In this document: in pieces, positions 1 to 5,265 of the stretch
How positions within the stretch are numbered: position 1 is the first letter of the stretch
Layout: each line of letters begins with the position of its first letter
Assembly: GCA_016297165.1 (NCBI GenBank)
Contig: JAEDHF010000107.1
Coordinates: forward strand, 1 to 6,202
Direction: 5' to 3'
From: Oscillospiraceae bacterium
GTDB lineage: Bacteria > Bacillota > Clostridia > Oscillospirales > Ruminococcaceae
Length of the DNA: 6,202 nt
Notes under the pieces: generated by a model
Seen by the model: the letters and a program-made list of their open reading frames with translations, nothing else
The model's database searches: none
Told to the model about the DNA's origin: nothing
Translations under genes and position numbers: made by a program

Positions 1-54
1 TACGTAATAGATTCAAAACATTCAGATACTGAAAACAAGGTTATGCCTGTTTAA
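1..54 (+). CDS. C-terminal tail of an unidentified protein (partial, 5' end outside window)
   Basis: Frame 1 is open from the window edge to a TAA at 52-54 and encodes 17 residues, YVIDSKHSDTENKVMPV. The other two plus-strand frames stop within the first 40 bases. A strong intrinsic terminator begins 12 nt after the stop, which is what makes this fragment credible as the end of a real gene. Nothing in so short a tail identifies the product. It converges with the minus-strand phosphofructokinase gene. Confidence 0.55.
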   Translation, partial: YVIDSKHSDTENKVMPV

Positions 55-65
55 TCGGAATAATT

Positions 66-101
66 AAGACCTGAGAGGAACAAAAATCTCTCAGGTCTTT
101 T
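66..101 (+). terminator. Rho-independent terminator of the left-edge gene
   Basis: A perfect 12-bp stem (AAGACCTGAGAG at 66-77 pairing with CTCTCAGGTCTT at 88-99) encloses a 10-nt A-rich loop. A T-rich tract (TTTTCTTCT) follows on the plus strand. It lies 12 nt after the stop at 52-54, so it ends the plus-strand transcript. Read from the minus strand the hairpin is followed only by TTAATTA, so it would terminate pfp transcripts less well. Confidence 0.85.
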
Positions 102-128
102 CTTCTATATAATCTCTTAAAAAGATTG

Positions 129-200
129 AAGTTTTTGTTCAAACTTTTTTCAAAAAGTTTGGCAGGGTATGGGGCGGCAGCCCCATTCTCAAAAAAACTT
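129..200. repeat. Nested palindromic intergenic repeat (REP-like), abutting the pfp stop codon
   Basis: Two palindromes lie inside imperfect outer arms. The outer arms are AAGTTTTTG (129-137) and CAAAAAAACTT (190-200). Inside are AAACTTTTT-TC-AAAAAGTTT (141-160; 9-bp stem, 2-nt loop) and ATGGGGC-GGCA-GCCCCAT (169-186; 7-bp GC-rich stem, 4-nt loop). The composition is unlike the surrounding DNA, and the form resembles dispersed palindromic repeats of Clostridia. The right arm overlaps the pfp TAA by two bases. In the pfp mRNA these hairpins could serve as the 3' end or terminator, but no clean U-tract follows the GC-rich stem. A repeat family is inferred, because only one copy lies in this window. 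Confidence 0.6.
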
Positions 201-1419
201 ATCCCCTTAAAATCTCTTCTCTTATCTTGAAATGAACGGGCATTCCGTTTTTAATACGGATTACATTTTCTCCCTGGATAAGGGGCAGGAAATACTTATA
301 TGCGCTGTCGTTAACGTTGGTGCCATTTGCTGTTATCCATTCCACAGGGAATTTCTTCTCTCTGTTGGCTGTTTCCTTCGCAGGAACAGATACAACGTCA
401 ACAATATAGGGGATATCGCTGATACGCTTGAATGCCATCATTTTTCCCGTTTCGCCTTTAAGGGCGGCTCTTACGCCTGCTGCACCGATAGCTACCGCCT
501 CGTCAATATCGGTTTTGGAGCAGATATGTGAGGAACAGCGCTGCATTACGTTAAGCTCAATAGAGCGTACCTTACAGCCTATTCTGTCTCTCACGATATT
601 TTCCAGCTGTTTTCCGATACCCGAAAGGTATTTATGTCCGAAATTGTCCGTTACGCCGCTCTGGTAGTCCTCTCCCTTAAGCTCAATGCCCTCGGAAACA
701 GCAACAATAACTGCCTTGTGCTTGGCCTGTTCCTTTTTAACGTCGCTTATAAAGCGGTCAACGTCAAAATCTCCCTCGGGAAGATAGATAAGGTGGGGAG
801 CGTCTATACCGTTAGCCTTTAATACGCAGGTGGACGCAGTGAGCCAGCCTGCGTGCCTGCCCATAATTTCAATAATTGTTACGGATTCTATACTGTAAAC
901 CGAGCTGTCGCAGATAATTTCCTGCACGGTAGTAGCTACATACTTAGCGGCAGAGCCGAAGCCGGGGGTATGGTCGGTTTCACAGAGGTCGTTATCTATA
1001 GTTTTCGGTATTCCGATAATTTTTACATCCTTGTTATGCTTTTCTGCATAAGCGGAAAGCTTCATAACCGTATCCATTGAGTCGTTTCCGCCGATATAGA
1101 AAAAAGCCTTTATATCGTGCTTTTCGAAGCAGCTCATTATCTTTTCGTAAATTTCGCTGTCCTTTTCCTCTTCTGGAAGCTTATAGCGGCAGGAGCCTAA
1201 AACAGTAGAAGGGGTCTGCTTTAAAAGCTCCATGTCTTCGGAGCTGTTGATGTAGTTCTTAAGATTTATGAGGTTATCCTTAATTATACCTTCGATACCG
1301 TTTATTGAGCCGAAAACGGCGTCAATTTCCGGAGCTTTAAGCGCCTGTCCGAAGGCTCCCACGAGAGAAGCGTTAATGGCACAGGTGGGACCGCCCGACT
1401 GAGCAATAGCTATATTCAT
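199..1419 (-). CDS. pfp: Pyrophosphate-dependent 6-phosphofructokinase
   Basis: This 406-aa cytoplasmic enzyme of the phosphofructokinase family reversibly converts fructose 6-phosphate to fructose 1,6-bisphosphate in glycolysis. Visible motifs are the N-terminal phosphate loop AQSGGPT (6-12), GGNDS (110-114), PKTIDND (138-144, catalytic Asp142), MGRHAGWL (186-193), VSEG (241-244) and MQRC (292-295). Two residues point to pyrophosphate rather than ATP as donor. Asp113 replaces the Gly of the ATP-type GGDGS, and Lys139 replaces the Gly of PGTIDND. Asn112 stands where many family members have Asp. The length fits PPi-type enzymes (about 400 aa, against about 320 aa for ATP enzymes). The start ATG at 1419 follows a purine-rich Shine-Dalgarno, AAAGGAAAGGAA. 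The gene is monocistronic here. It has its own promoter overlapped by an 18-bp palindrome, so it is probably repressor-controlled. The family call is very secure; donor specificity is inferred from the residues. Confidence 0.95.
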   Translation of the reverse strand: MNIAIAQSGGPTCAINASLVGAFGQALKAPEIDAVFGSINGIEGIIKDNLINLKNYINSSEDMELLKQTPSTVLGSCRYKLPEEEKDSEIYEKIMSCFEKHDIKAFFYIGGNDSMDTVMKLSAYAEKHNKDVKIIGIPKTIDNDLCETDHTPGFGSAAKYVATTVQEIICDSSVYSIESVTIIEIMGRHAGWLTASTCVLKANGIDAPHLIYLPEGDFDVDRFISDVKKEQAKHKAVIVAVSEGIELKGEDYQSGVTDNFGHKYLSGIGKQLENIVRDRIGCKVRSIELNVMQRCSSHICSKTDIDEAVAIGAAGVRAALKGETGKMMAFKRISDIPYIVDVVSVPAKETANREKKFPVEWITANGTNVNDSAYKYFLPLIQGENVIRIKNGMPVHFKIREEILRG

Positions 1420-1448
1420 TTCAGTTATTCCTTTCCTTTAGTGTACGC

Positions 1449-1466
1449 TATGTAACACGTTACATA
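1449..1466. promoter_or_regulatory. 18-bp palindromic operator candidate over the pfp start site
   Basis: TATGTAACACGTTACATA consists of perfect 8-bp arms (1449-1456 and 1459-1466) around a 2-bp centre. On the minus strand it begins 4 nt after the -10 hexamer of the predicted pfp promoter and covers the expected transcription start near 1462. That is a typical position for a repressor operator. The TGTAAC..GTTACA form suits a dimeric helix-turn-helix regulator of the LacI or GntR type. It resembles a CcpA cre site only partly, because the central CG is not in register. The regulator cannot be named from sequence. Confidence 0.6.
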
Positions 1467-1469
1467 TAT

Positions 1470-1478
1470 AGTATATCA
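1470..1478 (-). promoter_or_regulatory. Probable pfp promoter (extended -10)
   Basis: The minus strand reads TGATATACT, an extended -10 (TG-n-TATACT), 50 nt upstream of the pfp ATG. No good -35 hexamer lies 16-18 nt further upstream, which fits an extended -10 promoter or one that needs an activator. The adjacent palindrome at 1449-1466 would cover the start site. Confidence 0.5.
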
Positions 1479-1504
1479 TATTTTTCGTATAAATCCATAG
1501 GGAA

Positions 1505-1533
1505 ATGAAAAATTCCCTGTTTTAACCTATAGC
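1505..1533 (+). repeat. Degenerate copy of the downstream promoter, sharing its spacer
   Basis: ATGAAA (1505-1510) and TATAGC (1528-1533) are separated by 17 nt containing TTCCCTGTTTTA (1513-1524). The same 12-mer sits at the same distance between the hexamers of the promoter at 1638-1666, 133 bp downstream. This copy has poorer hexamers, so it is either a decayed duplicate promoter or a second copy of a regulator-binding site located in the spacer. The 12-bp identity and equal spacing are visible; the function is inferred. Confidence 0.4.
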
Positions 1534-1637
1534 TTTAACCTATTAAACGTTTTCAAACAGCACTTTTGACAAATTATGCCGTATAAAGGAATTTATCGGC
1601 GAAGCCTCGAAAATATCAAAAAAATTTCTCAATACTA

Positions 1638-1666
1638 TTGAAATTTTCCCTGTTTTAGTGTACAAT
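1638..1666 (+). promoter_or_regulatory. Sigma-A type promoter of the membrane-protein operon
   Basis: TTGAAA (1638-1643) and TACAAT (1661-1666) are separated by 17 nt, close to the ideal housekeeping promoter. Transcription would start near 1673, giving a leader of about 59 nt before the ATG at 1732. The spacer contains TTCCCTGTTTTA, which is repeated upstream at 1513-1524. This is the best plus-strand promoter in the window, and none as good is seen before the downstream gene at 2899. Confidence 0.75.
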
Positions 1667-1704
1667 ATTAAATATATTGGGATTTTCTGCCCCGAGGCTT
1701 TCTT

Positions 1705-1734
1705 GGGAAGGGAAGGAATGGTTTTTGGTTAATG
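1705..1734 (+). promoter_or_regulatory. Strong Shine-Dalgarno with a four-codon leader overlapping the 1732 start
   Basis: The purine run GGGAAGGGAAGG (1705-1716) is too far (15 nt) from the ATG at 1732 for ideal initiation. Its left half is well placed for an ATG at 1718, which would encode MVFG and stop with TAA at 1730-1732, forming TAATG with the main start. Ribosomes could load on the mini-ORF and re-initiate at 1732. No other in-frame start closer to the Shine-Dalgarno exists. It may equally be a suboptimal ribosome-binding site with a chance ATG. Confidence 0.35.
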
Positions 1735-2700
1735 GATAAAATTCTTGAAATACTTAAAAACAAATGGGTTAAGTTCGGGGTTTCCTTTTTATCTCTTGCT
1801 TTTCCTGTGTTTATACTATTTGTGGACTGGCTCTCCTTCGCCTATTATTTAGAGCCGATAAACGGAGTTCCCCTTTTTCTTCTTTATGTTCTCTGTAACG
1901 TAATTTTCGGCGGAATAATGTTCTACACAAGAAAACAGATTGTTACGAAAATCGTAGTCTGTATTACTCCGCTCCTTGCTTTTTTATTGCTTATTATCGC
2001 CTTCGGGCAGTGGTACCTTATCGTCCCTCCCGTTGTAATCTGCTTGCTGACCTTCCTGGCGTGCAACACTAACGAGACCTTTAAAACTATTCTCGGAACA
2101 GTATATCTCCTTATGTTCGTAGTAGGTACCCTCGTTTACCTAACTATGCTGCACTTTAATCTTACCGTGCAGTCTCTTCTTGAAATTACGGAATGCGACT
2201 TAAGTAAGAGATACGGAGAATACGACTATTCAACCGACGGTTCATACCGCCTTGTTCGATATATTGATAATGATAATGAAGAAAGACAGTCCGCTTCCTT
2301 TTATGTTGAACGTACCGAGGAGGATATTGAGCTTCCTTATCTGAAATGCTATAAGCATCTCGGAAGTCAGAAGGTTCTTGTGTCAATGTATCAGGACGAG
2401 GTTACCTATGAATGGATATCCGATACAAAGCTTCTTATAGACGGAAGAGTTAAGGATATAGAGAAGATTTTTAAACAGGCTGAGCTTGAAAAGCTTAAGA
2501 CCGAAGAGGAAGATAAGGAAGAAACTGAAGATGAGGTTTATCTTACCTACTACGAAAAACAGGGTATTTCGCAGGAGGAAGAAGAGGAAGAAGCTTCCGG
2601 CGTAAAGAAGCCTATTATCTTTGATGATAACGAATCGGCGGAGGAAACGGATAATACGGAAGAAGCTGCCGATGCAGGTAATGCCGACAACGCAGAATAA
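1732..2700 (+). CDS. Uncharacterised five-TM membrane protein with acidic cytoplasmic-type tail
   Basis: I cannot name this 322-aa protein. Its N-terminal half is hydrophobic, with about five membrane segments near residues 13-33, 46-64, 71-91, 93-111 and 119-140; no cleavable signal is evident. Residues about 160-245 look like a small beta-rich soluble domain (YSTDGSYRLVRYI through VTYEWISDTKLLIDGR). The S-x-DG-x-Y-x-x-x-x-Y and EWISDTKLLIDG patterns recall DUF5412-type domains of Firmicutes, but I hold this only as a resemblance. Residues 247-322 are charged and low-complexity, including a run of six Glu (282-287) and an Asp/Glu/Ala/Asn-rich end, probably disordered or coiled coil. It is the first gene after a good promoter and shares the transcription unit with the zinc-knuckle gene at 2899. 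A scaffold or envelope-associated role is possible, but the sequence does not show it. Confidence 0.85.
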   Translation: MDKILEILKNKWVKFGVSFLSLAFPVFILFVDWLSFAYYLEPINGVPLFLLYVLCNVIFGGIMFYTRKQIVTKIVVCITPLLAFLLLIIAFGQWYLIVPPVVICLLTFLACNTNETFKTILGTVYLLMFVVGTLVYLTMLHFNLTVQSLLEITECDLSKRYGEYDYSTDGSYRLVRYIDNDNEERQSASFYVERTEEDIELPYLKCYKHLGSQKVLVSMYQDEVTYEWISDTKLLIDGRVKDIEKIFKQAELEKLKTEEEDKEETEDEVYLTYYEKQGISQEEEEEEASGVKKPIIFDDNESAEETDNTEEAADAGNADNAE

Positions 2701-2711
2701 CAGATAGTTTA

Positions 2712-2881
2712 TTAAGGTCGTCTCTAAAAACCTATGTCGTTTATATGTGCTGTGAATTTAGTTGTAAGATTGTACTAAATTTACGCAGTAATACTTGATT
2801 TATTTCACGAAAAATTAGTGCAATATGACGGCTAAAGTCATAGTGCAGAGAAATGGCATAGGTTTTTAGAGGTGACCTTAA
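2712..2881. mobile_element. MITE-like non-autonomous element with 31-bp terminal inverted repeats
   Basis: The left arm (2712-2742) and right arm (2851-2881) are inverted complements with only four mismatches. All four mismatches (2720/2873, 2721/2872, 2737/2856, 2739/2854) become G-U pairs in the plus-strand RNA. Both ends carry TTAA, consistent with a TA or TTAA target-site duplication. The interior has no ORF but forms two more hairpins: 2751-2762 with 2774-2785 (12 bp including wobbles), and TATGAC (2824-2829) with GTCATA (2837-2842), extended by TGCA/TGCA across one mismatch. Small size, long inverted ends and absence of coding capacity are the marks of a MITE; the parent transposase family cannot be told from this window. 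It sits between two co-directional genes and would be transcribed with them as a long hairpin. Confidence 0.75.
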
Positions 2882-2882
2882 G

Positions 2883-2890
2883 AAAGGTGG
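2883..2890 (+). promoter_or_regulatory. Shine-Dalgarno that fixes the start at 2899
   Basis: AAAGGTGG lies 8 nt before the ATG at 2899, ideal spacing, and just outside the right end of the MITE. The alternative in-frame GTG at 2872 lies inside the element's terminal repeat and has no comparable ribosome-binding site, so the shorter 761-aa product is preferred. Confidence 0.75.
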
Positions 2891-2898
2891 TGGGATAT

Positions 2899-5184
2899 AT
2901 GACCAGACAGCTTAATATTTCAAGTAAGGGTTCGGGTGAGGTTTATACTCTCGTATATCCCAACAACCTTATAAATTTCTGTAAGTACGACTTTACTCTT
3001 TTTCTTGAGCATTGTACCGACCTTTGCAGGCTTGCGGCAAGGACGGGTGAGTATAACGTTGACGATGTATATTCTATAAGAAACTCTATCTCCGGCTGTC
3101 ATAAGTATTATGAGCAGAATATGCGTACTATTTTCGAAAAAATAGTAATTGACTGCTGGATTGACTATCTCGGAAAACAGAATGACGTAGGCGTAGGAAC
3201 ACTGTGGCAGACATTTATGCGCTGCCGTAACGATTTCGAACGGGCAATTTTTACCCGACTTTCTGAATACCGTTATAATAAATCCATTAACGAATGGGTT
3301 AATCTCCTTAAGATTCAGGAATACGCACAGCGAAAGACAGAATTTGTTTTCGGCGTAAAGCTTACGAGTACACAGGAGGCTGCCGCAAGAGCCAACTATT
3401 TCGACCTTATCTTTAATGTAGCCGCTAATGAAATGGGCTTTCCTATTGACGAGCTTGCCGCTACGGGAGTGTATTCGGTAGGGCGCTTACCCTCTTCGCC
3501 CTTTGTCCTTAGTACGGCGGCAAGAGAAATAGCAAGAAATCAGCTTCAGGGTCTCGAATACCGTGAAACGGAATATAAACAGCGTAAAAATCCCGATTTA
3601 ACGGATAAAACCGCCATGGACGCCTTTTCGGCAGTAAAGCGGTTTATTCCGCCGAAATATGATTCAATGACCGGTACAATCATTAAATCAATGGTGGGTA
3701 ACGCTCCGAAAATATATGTTCCCGGCTCCTTTAAGGCGATAATCGACCTTGAAATTGACGCAGCTATCGAAAGCGGCGCATTTATCCAGCGCTGTGCAAG
3801 CTGTGATGAATACTATATCCGCGATAGCGAGTATAACTATGACTACTGCAGCAAAATACAGGCAGACGGAAGAACCTGTCTTGATAATTACCATAAAAAC
3901 GCTGATGAAAACCCCGTTCGCTTCGAAAGCGTCAACACAAAGCAGGAGCCCGACGATGACGATGATGACGACTTTAAGATTATATATGTTGATAAGGCGG
4001 TAGTTAACGAAAAAACCGACGCTTTATATAAGGAAATGGCGGCGAGGGTCAATGTAGATATGACTCAGCGTGATTTTTCCCTCTGGTATCAGAAGGAGCT
4101 TCGCTTAAAGGAACAGATTCTTCTTGGCGAGGCAGGTGAAAAGGAGCTTAACGAGTTTATTGCACTTTCCAGGGGTGATGAATTTGCTTCGAAAAAGAAC
4201 CGCCCCGTTTATGAAGCACCGAGGAAGGAAAGCGAGGAGACCGAGCTTACCGATAACGGTAGGGAGGTCAGAAGGTTCGTATTTGAAAAGGTTGAACGAC
4301 CTGCTTCAAATGCGGCTGACAGAAGTGAATTCCGTACCGAAAAGGAGAATATGGACGCTATAAGGCGTCTTTTCGGCGATAATATTCCTACCCCTGCGGT
4401 ACAGGCTCCACAGCCACAGACTGTTCAGCAGCCTCGATATCAACAGCCTGCACCACAGCCTGTGCAGAGCTATACCGCAGGCTATCAGCCCCGTCAGTTT
4501 GTTCAGCAGCCTGTGCAGCAGACATATCAGCCCCAGCAGAAGCCTGTTTCAAGAATAATCAGAGGCGCAGCGGCAGGCTACAGCGAAAACCGCTTCGACC
4601 AGCCCTTAAAGCCGAAAACCGTAATAATCCCCAATGGTGATGATACTGCAAATAAAATGCAGCCCGTTCCTCCGCCTGTAAGCGCAGAAGCAAGAGAGAC
4701 CTCCGAGGATTCGGATATGAAGGTTTTTACTCCGAGAAAGCCTCTTCGGGAAAGTCCCTTTACTACAGGTCAGAGGGATAACTATATTGAGCCTTCGCCC
4801 TACGAGCGGCTTAAACAGCCTCTTGAGGAATACAGGGACAGCCTTTCGGCTCCCGAGCCCGAGCCCGAGCTCGAGGGGCAGATTTCCGCCGAGGAAATCG
4901 AAGAATCGGCTAAGCGCCATTTACAGAGAACTCCCGTTCCTGCAGGCGTTGTTTCCGCTTACAAGTCTAATGGCGGAGCAGCAACCCAGGAGAGGGAAAG
5001 AGCGGACTTTTCAAGAGTTCTCGAAGGTATCAAGCGTGAGGACGGCTTCGACAGAAGTACAGAGCTTGTGGATTCCGACGGTTTACCCGTTTCTCATAAG
5101 ACCAAGCACGTTATGGACGCATTATTTGCGCCCCCGAGGGTAAGTCCTTTCCTGAGAATTAACCTCGATGATGATGATGAATAA
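2899..5184 (+). CDS. Uncharacterised zinc-knuckle protein with long disordered acidic/PQ-rich tail
   Basis: I cannot assign a function to this 761-aa soluble protein. Residues 1-295 look folded and largely helical. A four-cysteine cluster, C299-x2-C302-x14-C317-x9-C327, ending in DNYHKN, is a probable structural zinc site. The form recalls DUF6076-type Firmicute proteins and CGNR-like zinc motifs, but this is tentative. A run of seven Asp (352-358) follows, then a charged region (about 365-490). Next come a Pro/Gln-rich stretch (about 498-550; QQP, QPV and PQ repeats) and a low-complexity C-terminus with an EPEPEPELE segment near 653-660, ending LDDDDE. There is no signal peptide or membrane segment. 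The ATG at 2899 is chosen for its ideal Shine-Dalgarno; a GTG at 2872 would add nine residues coded by the MITE arm. It probably formed an operon with the membrane-protein gene before the MITE inserted. Adaptor or nucleic-acid-associated roles are possible but unproven. Confidence 0.88.
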   Translation: MTRQLNISSKGSGEVYTLVYPNNLINFCKYDFTLFLEHCTDLCRLAARTGEYNVDDVYSIRNSISGCHKYYEQNMRTIFEKIVIDCWIDYLGKQNDVGVGTLWQTFMRCRNDFERAIFTRLSEYRYNKSINEWVNLLKIQEYAQRKTEFVFGVKLTSTQEAAARANYFDLIFNVAANEMGFPIDELAATGVYSVGRLPSSPFVLSTAAREIARNQLQGLEYRETEYKQRKNPDLTDKTAMDAFSAVKRFIPPKYDSMTGTIIKSMVGNAPKIYVPGSFKAIIDLEIDAAIESGAFIQRCASCDEYYIRDSEYNYDYCSKIQADGRTCLDNYHKNADENPVRFESVNTKQEPDDDDDDDFKIIYVDKAVVNEKTDALYKEMAARVNVDMTQRDFSLWYQKELRLKEQILLGEAGEKELNEFIALSRGDEFASKKNRPVYEAPRKESEETELTDNGREVRRFVFEKVERPASNAADRSEFRTEKENMDAIRRLFGDNIPTPAVQAPQPQTVQQPRYQQPAPQPVQSYTAGYQPRQFVQQPVQQTYQPQQKPVSRIIRGAAAGYSENRFDQPLKPKTVIIPNGDDTANKMQPVPPPVSAEARETSEDSDMKVFTPRKPLRESPFTTGQRDNYIEPSPYERLKQPLEEYRDSLSAPEPEPELEGQISAEEIEESAKRHLQRTPVPAGVVSAYKSNGGAATQERERADFSRVLEGIKREDGFDRSTELVDSDGLPVSHKTKHVMDALFAPPRVSPFLRINLDDDDE

Positions 5185-5187
5185 AAA

Positions 5188-5220
5188 AACAGCCCGGGAA
5201 AATTAAATTCTCGGGCTGTT
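5188..5220. terminator. Bidirectional intrinsic terminator between convergent genes
   Basis: A 13-bp stem with one G-U wobble (5188-5200 pairing with 5208-5220; core CAGCCCG/CGGGCTG) encloses a 7-nt AT loop. On the minus strand it is followed by a run of T (complement of A5183-A5189), making a strong terminator for the fab genes. On the plus strand the tail TTGCTTTTAC is weaker but adequate for the zinc-knuckle gene, which stops 3 nt before the stem. Confidence 0.88.
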
Positions 5221-5265
5221 GCTTTTACTGCATAAAGACTGAACTATGAGCAAAGGTGCTGGGTT

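Larger units (their letters stand above)
1420..1731. other. Divergent intergenic regulatory region (312 bp)
   Basis: This AT-rich non-coding stretch separates divergently transcribed pfp (minus) and the membrane-protein gene (plus). It contains the pfp Shine-Dalgarno, an 18-bp palindrome, an extended -10 for pfp, a degenerate promoter copy, short direct repeats (TTTAACCTAT at 1521-1530 and again at 1534-1543), a strong plus-strand promoter and a four-codon leader. A TTGACA at 1566-1571 has no -10 at a usable distance. I see no gene here on either strand. Confidence 0.75.

Noticed and set aside
232..1080. Plus-strand open frames opposite the phosphofructokinase gene
   Set aside because: They are antisense shadows of a fully conserved enzyme and have no recognisable domains or good ribosome-binding sites.
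1566..1597. TTGACA at 1566 as a further plus-strand promoter
   Set aside because: The nearest -10-like hexamers are 10 nt (TATAAA) and 20 nt (TTTATC) away, outside the usable 16-18 nt range.
1602..1700. AAGCCTCG (1602-1609) and CGAGGCTT (1693-1700) as a long-range hairpin or repeat pair
   Set aside because: Only 8 bp at a distance of 84 nt, and the left copy lies upstream of the promoter, so they would not be in the same transcript.
2795..2826. Promoter inside the MITE (TTGATT at 2795) driving the downstream gene
   Set aside because: At 17-nt spacing the -10 position reads GTGCAA; no acceptable -10 is present.
3688..4920. Overlapping open frames on both strands within the 761-aa gene
   Set aside because: They have low-complexity or arginine/serine-rich translations typical of out-of-frame reading and lack start signals.
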